DNA of 64,000 bases from Desulfofustis glycolicus DSM 9705 (GTDB lineage: Bacteria; Desulfobacterota; Desulfobulbia; Desulfobulbales; Desulfocapsaceae). The translations under genes and the position numbers were made by a program. How positions within the stretch are numbered: position 1 is the first letter of the stretch; each line of letters opens with the position of its first letter. Shown here in pieces: positions 1-8,033 of this stretch. The notes beneath the pieces are model-generated. The model saw only the letters and a program-made list of their open reading frames with translations, had not been told where the DNA came from and did not search any database. The stretch lies in assembly GCF_900130015.1 (NCBI RefSeq), contig NZ_FQXS01000008.1:62001-126000 (forward strand). Direction: 5' to 3'.

Positions 1-118
1 GAACGAGCAAGATGACTTGCGAAGGAAACTGCAAACGGCCCGGGTCGAACGCGATCAACTCCGCCGGCTCATCGAAGCCCGCAAAGACCCGCTCCCCTTT
101 CGCCGCACATTCAAATAG
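1..118 (+). CDS. 3' end of an unidentified protein (partial, 38 residues visible)
   Basis: Reading from base 2, an open frame runs to a TAG at 116-118. The peptide is rich in Arg, Glu, Gln and Leu with a heptad-like pattern (RRKLQTARVERDQLRRLIEA), as in a C-terminal coiled coil, and then ends in a short basic tail. The rest of the gene lies outside the window, so no function can be given. It converges on the regulator that ends at 388. The frame is judged only by composition and by being open to the window edge. Confidence 0.5.
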   Translation, partial: NEQDDLRRKLQTARVERDQLRRLIEARKDPLPFRRTFK

Positions 119-387
119 CGGCTGTAAGACAGCCCTTGCCCGAGACGAGAATCCACCGAGAAAACTCGAAACCAGGGAAAACAGAAGCGATTCCGACTGC
201 TGACGGATGACGATCGTCCCCTGTTCACTGCACTCATTGCGTGATGAACAGCCCCGTCAAGGCCCCCGCCGACGAGGCTGTTGGAGATGCGCTCACAAGA
301 GATGTTCACCGTGCCGAACAGAGGGTAATGACCGTTTTCCTACAAGAGTCGAAATGCTTCTGCTCCCTGGCCGAATTCAAGGTTCCC

Positions 388-1320
388 TCAAATCTGCGCA
401 TTGTCCGGATAAACCATTTTGCCGGAAACGGACAGGTCATAACCGACGAATTCCGTGGCCGACTGTTTGAAGTTCGGGTCGTGCAACAGGTTGATGAACC
501 GCTGGATAATGGGGTTGAAAAAGCTCTCCCGGACGATCAGCAGATCAAAGCGCTCCCAACGCAGGGGGAGAAAGTCAAGCCCGAGCATCGTCGCCACCGG
601 ACGAATGGCCGGAGCTGCGTCCGCCGAACCGCTCAAGACGGCCAAACCGGCATCAAGGTGGCGGGCGACCTCGGTCCGATAACCGTCGATCTCGTCTGCC
701 CTGATGTCACAGCGGCTGATTTCATAATCGAGCAGCAGCCTGGTCCCTGTGTTGAGTGAGCGGTTGACGATTCGTATGCCGGGGCGCGCCAGATCCTTGA
801 CTGAAGCGATCCCTTTAGGGTTTCCCTTGGCGACCAGGATACCCTGTTGCCGCTTACTAAAATTGACGAATACCGGTAAACGATCCATCTCCCGTTCGGC
901 AAAGCGGAAATTGTATTCCTCGTTGTCGTCCTGGAGAAGATGGCAAACAGCGATGTGACATTGTCGCCGACGCAGGGCCTTGAGGCCGCCCATGCTGCCG
1001 AGATTGGAAAAAAAAACAGGCGAATCAGGGTAACGCTTTTGATAGATCCCGAGCAATCTTTGAAAAAGCACATCGTCGCTGCCACCAATCAACAGACGAC
1101 CGTCATCGGTCATCCCCGGCACCGAAGCTCCGGCAAGCGGCTGGTTGATTACCGATACTTCCAACCATTCCTCGACCAGGTGCCGGGGAAACAACCACTT
1201 CCCGGTCACTTTCGTCGCCGGCAGCCCCTTTTCACTGATCAGGGCGTAAATCGCCTTTTCGTTGACATGCAGCGTCTGGGCAACTTCCTTGGTGGTCAGA
1301 TATGTCTTGTCCGCAGGCAT
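388..1320 (-). CDS. One-component regulator: excisionase-type HTH plus periplasmic-binding-protein-like domain
   Basis: A MerR/excisionase-type helix-turn-helix occupies about residues 5-55 (YLTTKEVAQTLHVNEKAIYA, then a wing ending in EEWLE). The remainder, about 70-305, resembles the PBP-like fold seen in ModE/LysR-type effector domains (for example GGSDDVLFQRLL near its start and VKDLARPGIRIVNRS in the middle). No signal peptide is present, so the binding domain is cytoplasmic and likely senses a small ligand or oxyanion; the ligand cannot be told from sequence. ATG at 1320 is preferred because GAGG lies six bases upstream; a GTG at 1332 would add four residues. No transporter lies next to it, so the target is unknown. 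Confidence 0.8.
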   Translation of the reverse strand: MPADKTYLTTKEVAQTLHVNEKAIYALISEKGLPATKVTGKWLFPRHLVEEWLEVSVINQPLAGASVPGMTDDGRLLIGGSDDVLFQRLLGIYQKRYPDSPVFFSNLGSMGGLKALRRRQCHIAVCHLLQDDNEEYNFRFAEREMDRLPVFVNFSKRQQGILVAKGNPKGIASVKDLARPGIRIVNRSLNTGTRLLLDYEISRCDIRADEIDGYRTEVARHLDAGLAVLSGSADAAPAIRPVATMLGLDFLPLRWERFDLLIVRESFFNPIIQRFINLLHDPNFKQSATEFVGYDLSVSGKMVYPDNAQI

Positions 1321-1356
1321 CGCCGTCCTCACGCTAACGATGGGGATGAATCTATT

Positions 1357-1530
1357 TCAACCATTACGGTAACTCAAATACAGAATCACCCCGCTATTGA
1401 CTAGAAATATACCAAGGATTACCAAAACGAACCAGAAAGGAGTTGATGCGTAGCTGTCGACCGTGACGAGTACGCCTGTCCGGCCTGCTCTATACGGGAT
1501 GGGTAAGGCTTCGGGCCAAAAGGGGCGTCG
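1357..1530 (-). other. Short open frame with one membrane segment and no canonical start (possible gene remnant)
   Basis: Just upstream of the HTH regulator the minus strand is open from 1530 to a TGA at 1357. Its last 30 residues read as a transmembrane helix with polar ends (STPFWFVLVILGIFLVNSGV, then a short tail ending in RNG). There is no ATG, GTG or TTG at a sensible place, and a nearby ATG at 1534 is in another frame. It could be a tiny membrane protein with an unusual start, the decayed end of a larger one, or chance in locally AT-rich DNA. Confidence 0.2.
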
Positions 1531-1568
1531 TCATGTACCGGCAAGGCAAGCAGGGAAGAAATAAGGGG

Positions 1569-1636
1569 GAAACAGAACCCACCGTTCGGCAGGGAAGCGA
1601 GGGGGTGAGGTGAGAGCCTGCGGCGAGTTCTGTTTC
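1569..1636. repeat. 10-bp perfect inverted repeat enclosing 48 bp
   Basis: GAAACAGAAC at 1569-1578 pairs exactly with GTTCTGTTTC at 1627-1636. The enclosed stretch is purine-rich and has smaller pairing options. It could be a structured leader for the minus-strand regulator or an unrelated intergenic hairpin. There is no T tract, so it is not a typical terminator. Confidence 0.4.
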
Positions 1637-1690
1637 ATTGCCAGAATCGGCGGCTATCATCGTGCAACAACCAACGGCCGTCGAATATGA

Positions 1691-1833
1691 GTGAATCCTG
1701 AAAAATTGTCATTCCGCTCAATCTCATCGTTGCGCAATCAAATTTTATCCTCGGAATATCGCGTATATGCCTACGGTAAAATTTTCTTGCGCGCCTCGAT
1801 CTTGAACGAAATTCCTAATTTTTCAAGCTCCCC
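1691..1833 (-). repeat. Dispersed palindromic element, copy A
   Basis: Read on the minus strand, this 143 bp matches copy B (54582-54726) along its whole length with few differences. It begins GGGGAGCTTGAAAAAT and carries the shared blocks ATTTCGTTCAAGATCGAGGC and GGATAAAATTTGATTG. Its far end (TGAAAAATTGTCATTCCG on the plus strand) is a degraded version of the terminal inverted repeat seen in copy B. It sits between two divergent genes and contains no gene of its own. Confidence 0.8.
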
Positions 1834-2074
1834 ATGAGTCTGACCATTAGAGAGATAATTGTACCTGAAGGGCCTTGTGTCAAGCCGGCCGTCCCAAGCC
1901 TTTGAAGAAACAGGTCCTCTCTGCCCGCCAGGAGACTCGATAATCTTGTCTCTTTCTCGATATTTTGTTACATCTGCCAAAAGGCCTGAGAAATCGACGC
2001 CCGAGACACCCCGATTTATACGGAGCAGATCCTGGCGCACACCTGATACTTCATTCTTTTGCATGCCGGCGGGT

Positions 2075-4111
2075 ATGAACAAAGCTGCTGCTCAGAAAAC
2101 CGGAACGACCTTTCAGGCGGGGGGTTCCGAGTATGCCGTCGTCTGCTGTGACGCCGGCGACACGATCATCTCCTGGGACGCCCAAGCCGAGCGGCTCTTC
2201 GGGCGGCGACACACCGACGTCATCGGCAAAAACCTCTTTCGCCTGATCCTCGCCGCCCCGGCCGCCATACCTGCCGACGAGTCATCACGGCTCAGCGATC
2301 TGTTCAGCCAGCATCGCAAAGAAATTTCAGTAACGATCAAACTCAGCGAGCAGGCGATCACGGCCAATGGTCAACGGTTTCCGATCGAGTTGATCATTTC
2401 ACCACTTCCCGGCAACGAATTCTTCACCATTTTCATTCGCAACCTGGCTCTGATTAAAGATCAGCGTGATGCCTTGATCGACCGGGCCTTTCAGTTCGAG
2501 GTCGTCAACACAGTCCTAAAAATGTCGTTGGAACCGTCTCTGCTCAAAGATCGACTGCAATCAATTCTTACCTATGTCACGTGCCTCGAAAAACTTGACC
2601 TGCTGCCGATGGCCGCCTTGTTTCTGGTGGAACAGGATACTCAGTCACTCAGCCTGAACGTGGCCGTCGGGCTGAGCCGGGAGCAGCTCGAAAACTGCAG
2701 CCAAGTTGCTTTCGGTCACTGCCATTGCGGCAAGGCAGCCCTGACCAACAAACTGCAATACGTCGACGGCGCTACGGCCCCGTCCGCTCATAACTTGCAA
2801 CAGCAGGGTGCTCACGGTCACTATTGCGTGCCGTTTGCCATCCATGGCATCGTCAACGGGGTAATCTGTTTTTTCGTTCCCGATTCGCATCGAAGGACCA
2901 GCCGTCGCGAAGAATTGCTCGCCGCCGTCAGCGAACTGATCGGCAAGATCATCGACAGCCAGAAGATGGACCTGCAATTGATCAATTTGGTCAACGACCT
3001 GCGTTCTTCAATCATTGCCCTTCGGGAAGAAAAACAATTTTCCGACTCGATTATTCAAGGACTGGAACACGGTCTGCTCATCACCGACCAGAACGGGATC
3101 ATCCAAAAGGCCAATACGGTCGCCCGGGGCATTCTGCACATGTTTTCGCCGGAACTCGAAGGCCAGACCCTTGAGGCAATCATCGGCGAGGAACACACCA
3201 GGCGCATTCTCTCTGCCCGGGAAACTGCCACTCCTGGTGAAGAAAACGAACTGGTTCTGTCCGCCGATAACGGCGACGAACTGATCGTCCGTTATTCGGT
3301 GGTTGAACGTACCGGCAATCGGGGAGAACCGATCGGCATGATCATCTCTTTGACGGATATCTCTGAATGGCGATCCGTCAGGAAGGAGATGGAAAAGATG
3401 AACCGATTGTCAACGGTAGCTGAAATCGCTTCGGCTGTTGCCCACGAGGTACGTAACCCGCTGGCCGGAATTAAGATCATGGCCCAATCAATCGAAGAAA
3501 ACTCATGCAGTGACGAAGACCGTGTCGAATGTGCCCAGCGGATCATCAGACAGGTAGACCGCCTCAACGAGTTGCTGACCGACTTCTTCTCCTACGCACG
3601 CCCCGTCGTGCCGAAGAAACAACCCACCTCTCTGCAGAATATCCTCTCTGAAATCAAACCGTTGATTATCAACAAACTGGTCAAACAGCGAATCTCGCTG
3701 CTCGAGGATTTCGAAAAGGATCTGCCCCTGGTTATTGCCGATCCCAACCAAATCCAGCAGGTGCTTCTCAATCTTTTCCTCAATTCCATCGATGCCATCA
3801 AGCAGGAAGGGACCATTGAAATTGGTGCCTCGACCCTGGCTGGTCAGAAACTGACCAGGTGTCGAAAAAAGAACCACCTGCTGACCAAGGGGTCCCGCTA
3901 CGTGCTGGTCACCTTCAAAGATAACGGAGCAGGTATGTCGAACGCCGCTGCGGAAAAAGTATTCGAACCGTTCTTCACCACCAAATCGAACGGCTCCGGC
4001 CTCGGCATGTCAATCGTCTACCGGACCCTGAAGGAAAATGATGCCGGCATCAGCGTACAGAGCGCCGAAGGCAAGGGAACCACTTTTTCCATGTATTTCA
4101 AGGCCTGCTGA
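2075..4111 (+). CDS. Cytoplasmic PAS-GAF-PAS sensor histidine kinase (NtrB-like)
   Basis: Likely autophosphorylates and passes phosphate to the regulator two bases downstream. Domains from the ATG at 2075: PAS about 15-125, GAF about 150-320, second PAS about 345-455, then HisKA with the phospho-histidine in VAHEVRNPLAG and an HATPase with an N box (LFLNSIDAI), a DNGAG G1 box and GLGMSIV. There is no membrane segment, so the signal is cytoplasmic and may be bound by the PAS or GAF domain. ATG at 2063 is an equally possible start; the frame is open back to 1859, but that part lacks protein-like composition. The NtrB-type HisKA fits pairing with a sigma54 activator. Confidence 0.92.
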   Translation: MNKAAAQKTGTTFQAGGSEYAVVCCDAGDTIISWDAQAERLFGRRHTDVIGKNLFRLILAAPAAIPADESSRLSDLFSQHRKEISVTIKLSEQAITANGQRFPIELIISPLPGNEFFTIFIRNLALIKDQRDALIDRAFQFEVVNTVLKMSLEPSLLKDRLQSILTYVTCLEKLDLLPMAALFLVEQDTQSLSLNVAVGLSREQLENCSQVAFGHCHCGKAALTNKLQYVDGATAPSAHNLQQQGAHGHYCVPFAIHGIVNGVICFFVPDSHRRTSRREELLAAVSELIGKIIDSQKMDLQLINLVNDLRSSIIALREEKQFSDSIIQGLEHGLLITDQNGIIQKANTVARGILHMFSPELEGQTLEAIIGEEHTRRILSARETATPGEENELVLSADNGDELIVRYSVVERTGNRGEPIGMIISLTDISEWRSVRKEMEKMNRLSTVAEIASAVAHEVRNPLAGIKIMAQSIEENSCSDEDRVECAQRIIRQVDRLNELLTDFFSYARPVVPKKQPTSLQNILSEIKPLIINKLVKQRISLLEDFEKDLPLVIADPNQIQQVLLNLFLNSIDAIKQEGTIEIGASTLAGQKLTRCRKKNHLLTKGSRYVLVTFKDNGAGMSNAAAEKVFEPFFTTKSNGSGLGMSIVYRTLKENDAGISVQSAEGKGTTFSMYFKAC

Positions 4112-4113
4112 CC

Positions 4114-5439
4114 ATGGGCTCCATTCTCATCGTCGACGATAACGAAGACCTGTGTTTTTCACTTGCCGGTGTGGTCAAAAAACAAGGGTTTTCCGTGGCA
4201 ACCGCAGCCACCGGTCGTCAGGCACTGGCCCTGGCCCACTGCTCCATTATTGATCTCGTCTTTCTCGATATCGGGCTCCCCGATGCCCACGGTATTTCTC
4301 TGATTGCCCGCTTTCGGGAGACATCGCCGGATATCGGCATCGTTATGCTGACCGGGATGAATGACGCGAAGACCGCCGTCGAAGCCCTTAAAGCAGGAGC
4401 TCTCGACTATATCGTCAAACCATTTGACCTGATCGAATTTACAACGGTCCTCAAGCGGCTCATGCAATCACGGCTGATGGAAAAAAAGGCCGCGCTCGAA
4501 CGCCAGGAAGCCGATTCGGAATCGCTCATCGGCCAGTGCGAGGCAATGCGGCAGGTTCATCAGTCGATCTTGACCGCCGCCGCGGTCGATGCCCCCGTAC
4601 TGATCACCGGGGAAACCGGCACCGGCAAAGAAATGGTCGCCAGATCGATCCACAACAGTCGCCAGAGGCAAAACGGGGTATTTGTCAAAGTCGATTGCGG
4701 CACCTTGTCGGCAAACCTCATCGAATCCGAGCTGTTTGGCTATGAACAAGGCGCTTTCACCGACGCCAGAGTAGCCAAAAAAGGACTCGTTGAGATGGCC
4801 AGCGGCGGCACCTTGTTTCTCGACGAAATCGGCAACCTCCCCATCGAGTTGCAACCGAAACTGCTTCGCCTGATCGAGGAATCGACTTTTCGCAAGGTCG
4901 GTGGGTTGAAGGACATTACCGTGCAGGTCCGCATCATCGCGGCAACCAACAGCGATCTGAAAGAAGAAATCGCTGGCGGCAGTTTCCGCGAAGATCTTTT
5001 TTATCGCCTCAACGTGCTGCCGTTGCCACTTCCCCCTCTCAGGGAGCGGGGCGACGACATTTTATTGCTGGCCGATTTTTTCCTTCATCGTCTCAATCAG
5101 GAGATGAAAAAAAATATCAAAGGGTTTTCCGATTCCGCGGCGCAGGCCCTTCGTCGCTATCACTGGCCGGGCAATATCAGGGAGTTGCGTAATCTCCTCG
5201 AACGTGAAGTAATTTTCAACCGTTCCGGATGGTTATCGATCCCCGGGCTTTGTCGGAACCGAGTCGATTGGCCGAGTGAAGCGACCGACGATCTGATGAC
5301 GCTGAAAGAGGCCGAGCGACGGCATATCCAGCATGTCCTGCGCAAAACCGGCAACAACAAGTCACACGCCGCGCGAATCCTGGCTATCTCTCGAACCACG
5401 CTCAGGCAGAAACTGACCGAGACGGACCCCGAAAAGTGA
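4114..5439 (+). CDS. Sigma54-dependent response regulator, NtrC family
   Basis: Has a receiver domain at 1-115 with acidic pocket D8/D9 and phospho-acceptor D52 (FLDIGLPD). The AAA+ sigma54 activation domain spans about 135-365, with Walker A GETGTGKE, the sigma54-contact loop GAFTDA and Walker B GGTLFLDEIG. A Fis-type HTH lies at the end (NNKSHAARILAISRTTLRQK). At 441 residues it is the normal size for the family. It starts two bases after the kinase, so the two are translationally coupled. A good sigma54 promoter lies 132 bp past its stop, so the next gene is an obvious candidate target; this is inference from position. Confidence 0.95.
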   Translation: MGSILIVDDNEDLCFSLAGVVKKQGFSVATAATGRQALALAHCSIIDLVFLDIGLPDAHGISLIARFRETSPDIGIVMLTGMNDAKTAVEALKAGALDYIVKPFDLIEFTTVLKRLMQSRLMEKKAALERQEADSESLIGQCEAMRQVHQSILTAAAVDAPVLITGETGTGKEMVARSIHNSRQRQNGVFVKVDCGTLSANLIESELFGYEQGAFTDARVAKKGLVEMASGGTLFLDEIGNLPIELQPKLLRLIEESTFRKVGGLKDITVQVRIIAATNSDLKEEIAGGSFREDLFYRLNVLPLPLPPLRERGDDILLLADFFLHRLNQEMKKNIKGFSDSAAQALRRYHWPGNIRELRNLLEREVIFNRSGWLSIPGLCRNRVDWPSEATDDLMTLKEAERRHIQHVLRKTGNNKSHAARILAISRTTLRQKLTETDPEK

Positions 5440-5571
5440 TCATATTTTGACCACCTGGTCAATTTCCTGCCACCGCATCGCGTTCTCACCCTCCCTCTCT
5501 CCTGTCTTTTTCATCACACAATATACTTACAATTCATTTAGTTACTATATTCTTGACAATTTATTCCCTAC

Positions 5572-5587
5572 TGGCACGGCAATTGGA
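5572..5587 (+). promoter_or_regulatory. Sigma54 (-24/-12) promoter
   Basis: TGGCACG at 5572-5578, four bases, then TTGGA at 5583-5587. This matches the TGGCACG-N4-TTGCW consensus except for G in place of C in the -12 element. It lies 118 bp upstream of the REC-PATAN-roadblock gene at 5705 and directly downstream of a gene for a sigma54 activator. Confidence 0.65.
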
Positions 5588-5704
5588 ATACTTTCGCCAG
5601 TCGACGTCTATTTTGACCCCAGCACCGTCTTTCCACCACCGATCCTTGAACAGCAGGACTATCTGTCCTGCCGGCAGGAACGGTGGATACCGTGAGGAAC
5701 CAGC

Positions 5705-7051
5705 ATGACGAAAAAAGTTCTTGTTGTCGACGACGAAGAAGACATGCTCTGGATGCTCCAGAGGAATCTGAACAAAGGCATGCCGGACGTGGAAATGCTC
5801 TCCGCTCGCTCCGGGGAAGAAGCGCTCGCCGTACTCAGCGACACCACGGTCGAACTGGTCATTACCGATATCAACATGCCCGGCATGAACGGTCTCGACC
5901 TGCTCATCGAGATCAATAATCGCTACCCGGACACCGGCGTCATTATCATGACGGCCTACCCATCCAGTGCCTATGAGCGGGAAGCAATGATGAGCGGCAG
6001 CCTTCGCTTTATCGAAAAGCCGTTCGACATCAAAGACATGCGCGATATCGTCAAGACCGTCTTGAAGACCAGTGACGGTTTTCAAGGTACGATCAACGGT
6101 ATCGATCTGATGGATATCATCCAGTTCAACGGACTCTCGCAAGCCACCGCCGCACTCAAGGTCACCACCGCCGAGCAGGAAGGCATGCTGTTTTTCAAAA
6201 ACGGCGCTGTCGTCCATGCGATGTGTGATCAGGCCAGCGGCGAGGAGGCTTTCTTCAAGATCATCACCTTCAACGATGGAACGCTGCAGAATATCAGAGG
6301 CGTCGAGCCGCCGATCATCAGTATAAACAAGAGCCTGGAATCACTCCTGTTCGAAGCTGCCGTCCGCAACGACGAGGCGACTCCGCGACAGGAAACGAAT
6401 GAAGATGATCGAGGCCCCGTCGCCACCCTGGAGGATCTCGATACCGGCGATATCATTGCACCGCTGGAAGATGAAACTGAAGATGCACTGACGGACTTCC
6501 CCGATGACGGGCTCCCCGGAGCCATCTCGGATAGCGTGCCGGAAGCGGCCAACGAACCGCCCGCTGCCGAGCAGGCAATCGCCGAAACATCTGCACAGCC
6601 GGACGATGAATCTCAACAACAAGAAATCCAACCGGATCAACCGGTTGCCAATAACGATCAGCAACCGCCAACTCCAGAAGAGGACAACGAAATGACCGAC
6701 ATCCAGAAAATTCTAGCCGAATTCACAAACATCGAGGGCGTTCACACCGCTTGCCTGGTTGGGCGGGACGGTTTCCTCCTCGACAGCATCGCCCGAAGCG
6801 GCATCGATGCGGAAATGATCGGCGCCATCGCCTCATCCGGCTTCGGATCGGCCGAATCGATGGGCAATCAGTTGGGTCAGGGAGACCTGAACATGACCAT
6901 GCTCGAATACACCGAAGGACCGGTCATGTTCGCACCGGTCGGCAGCGATGCTTTTCTCGTCATTGTTGCGGACAAGGACACCAACCTTGGCTGGATCCGC
7001 CTGACGATTAAGAAAAATTCGAAAATCATCGAAAAGGCAGCCAATCTCTGA
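5705..7051 (+). CDS. REC-PATAN (DUF4388)-roadblock/LC7 fusion protein
   Basis: Three parts are visible. A receiver domain (1-118) has phospho-acceptor D55 (ITDINMPG). A PATAN/DUF4388 domain follows at about 122-220 (GTINGIDLMDIIQF, GMLFFKNGAVVHA). An acidic, proline- and glutamine-rich linker leads to a C-terminal roadblock/LC7 domain from about residue 329 (IEGVHTACLVGRDGFLLDSI). PATAN domains occur in regulators of type IV pilus phototaxis and gliding; roadblock domains occur in MglB-type regulators of small GTPases. The protein therefore probably links a phosphorylation signal to a polarity or motility output, but this is inference. A start ATG is preceded by GAGGAACC, and a strong terminator follows. 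Confidence 0.88.
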   Translation: MTKKVLVVDDEEDMLWMLQRNLNKGMPDVEMLSARSGEEALAVLSDTTVELVITDINMPGMNGLDLLIEINNRYPDTGVIIMTAYPSSAYEREAMMSGSLRFIEKPFDIKDMRDIVKTVLKTSDGFQGTINGIDLMDIIQFNGLSQATAALKVTTAEQEGMLFFKNGAVVHAMCDQASGEEAFFKIITFNDGTLQNIRGVEPPIISINKSLESLLFEAAVRNDEATPRQETNEDDRGPVATLEDLDTGDIIAPLEDETEDALTDFPDDGLPGAISDSVPEAANEPPAAEQAIAETSAQPDDESQQQEIQPDQPVANNDQQPPTPEEDNEMTDIQKILAEFTNIEGVHTACLVGRDGFLLDSIARSGIDAEMIGAIASSGFGSAESMGNQLGQGDLNMTMLEYTEGPVMFAPVGSDAFLVIVADKDTNLGWIRLTIKKNSKIIEKAANL

Positions 7052-7059
7052 TTCACAAG

Positions 7060-7090
7060 AAAAGGCTTGGAGGCCCCCTCCAAGCCTTTT
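7060..7090 (+). terminator. Intrinsic terminator after the REC-PATAN-roadblock gene
   Basis: A perfect 14-bp stem (AAAAGGCTTGGAGG with its complement) encloses a CCC loop, starting nine bases after the stop codon. The 3' arm ends in TTTT. The stem begins with AAAA, so it could work in both directions. Confidence 0.85.
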
Positions 7091-7243
7091 CATTCACACT
7101 CGGCTGACTGATATTACACTGCGGCGATCCGTGGCCCGGAACTCTCTCCTCCGACAGTCCGCCGTCAGTCTTGGAAACCGGCTTGTCTCTGATTTTCCGT
7201 GCTAAATGTACGTTCTCCTTGGCAGGCCGACCTTCTACTCCCG

Positions 7244-7651
7244 CTACTCCACCGGTTGACGGAATTGCTCGAGCAGTTCCGCAGAAAAACGCGACAATTC
7301 CATCTCGAATCGTTTCATCAACATCCGCGCCTTACCCAGCCATTCATCCTTGCTGGTCATGACAAAAATAAAGAACGGTTGATCCGGCGTATGCCTGATA
7401 ATGAAGTGATAGCGGCTGGTTGTGATCAAGATGTCGTCGGTCACTTCATCATCTGCCAACAATCCTATCGCCTTGCCGTTGGATTTTACAATCGAGGCCA
7501 AATAGGCGGACGCAGCAGCTGTTTCGATACCTTCTTTCCTGCTTACCTCGGCAATTGAAAGACCGTCTTCGACGGTAACCACCGCGACAGCAAGGACTCC
7601 CGGCAACTCCTTAGACAACGCATCCATTAACCGTTGCAGTTTTTTGATCAT
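7244..7651 (-). CDS. Roadblock/LC7 domain protein
   Basis: A single roadblock/LC7 domain of 135 residues (GVLAVAVVTVEDGLSIAEVS near the start, then an alternating hydrophobic pattern and a long C-terminal helix). Such proteins dimerise and often act as GTPase-activating or scaffold partners (MglB-like), but no MglA-type GTPase is in the window. It is downstream of the chemosensory operon on the same strand, though separated by 382 bp, and converges on the REC-PATAN-roadblock gene. AAGGTGG lies four bases before the ATG. Function in motility or polarity is inferred from the neighbourhood only. Confidence 0.85.
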   Translation of the reverse strand: MIKKLQRLMDALSKELPGVLAVAVVTVEDGLSIAEVSRKEGIETAAASAYLASIVKSNGKAIGLLADDEVTDDILITTSRYHFIIRHTPDQPFFIFVMTSKDEWLGKARMLMKRFEMELSRFSAELLEQFRQPVE

Positions 7652-8033
7652 TTTCCACCTTCAGTTTTGCTACAGTAATGCATTGAGCTTTATTCTGCCC
7701 CGAACTGAACAGTTGGTTAAAGCCTGAGCAGTTGTCAGAAAATTACCGATATAACCTGGCACTGGTGGAGCCCCACTATGATTCTTATATCTTTTGCCTC
7801 TGAAAGATTCAATCCAATAAGCCCGAAGCAGGGATGAATCTAATATCCAGCGGTTAAAAAGCTACCCCGGCAACAAAGGCTGAACTATCGCAGAAAACAA
7901 CACAAAGAGAGAACTGAAAAAGCAAAGCACCGGCACAGCCTCCACGGAAAAATATTCTCACAGTATCACGATTGTCAATATAACCTGATATATTCCCGAT
8001 TCACGTTGACTACCCCGCCACAAGCCACATTGC
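7652..8033. other. Intergenic region, no gene seen
   Basis: AT-richer than its surroundings. On the minus strand a TTGACA element (plus-strand 7973-7978) is followed 17 bases on by only a poor -10, so it could be a weak promoter for the roadblock gene. No terminator hairpin with a T tract was found after the DctP gene. Confidence 0.35.

Larger units (their letters stand above)
1333..2074. other. Intergenic region between divergent regulator and kinase genes
   Basis: This 742-bp stretch holds the short membrane-like frame at 1357-1530, the inverted repeat at 1569-1636 and repeat copy A at 1691-1833. From 1834 to 2074 both strands happen to be open. The plus frame continues into the kinase from a TTG at 1859, and a minus frame covers 2064 down into the repeat. 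Neither has a ribosome-binding site, so I leave this part unassigned. Confidence 0.5.

Noticed and set aside
12-309. Short frames on both strands at the left edge (63 and 84 residues)
   Set aside because: They overlap the partial gene that ends at 118 and have Ser/Arg-rich, non-protein-like composition.
1859-2074. In-frame extension of the histidine kinase back to TTG at 1859
   Set aside because: The extra 72 residues are rich in Pro, Ser and Arg with no domain match, and no start signal is present; ATG at 2063 or 2075 fits the PAS domain better.
1771-2082. A 103-residue minus-strand frame overlapping the kinase start
   Set aside because: Composition is protein-like, but its last 20 residues are read from repeat copy A, it has no ribosome-binding site, and it overlaps the kinase start on the other strand.
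7757-7771. Possible sigma54 promoter beginning TGGCAC
   Set aside because: The -12 part (GAGCC) does not match TTGCW at the right distance.
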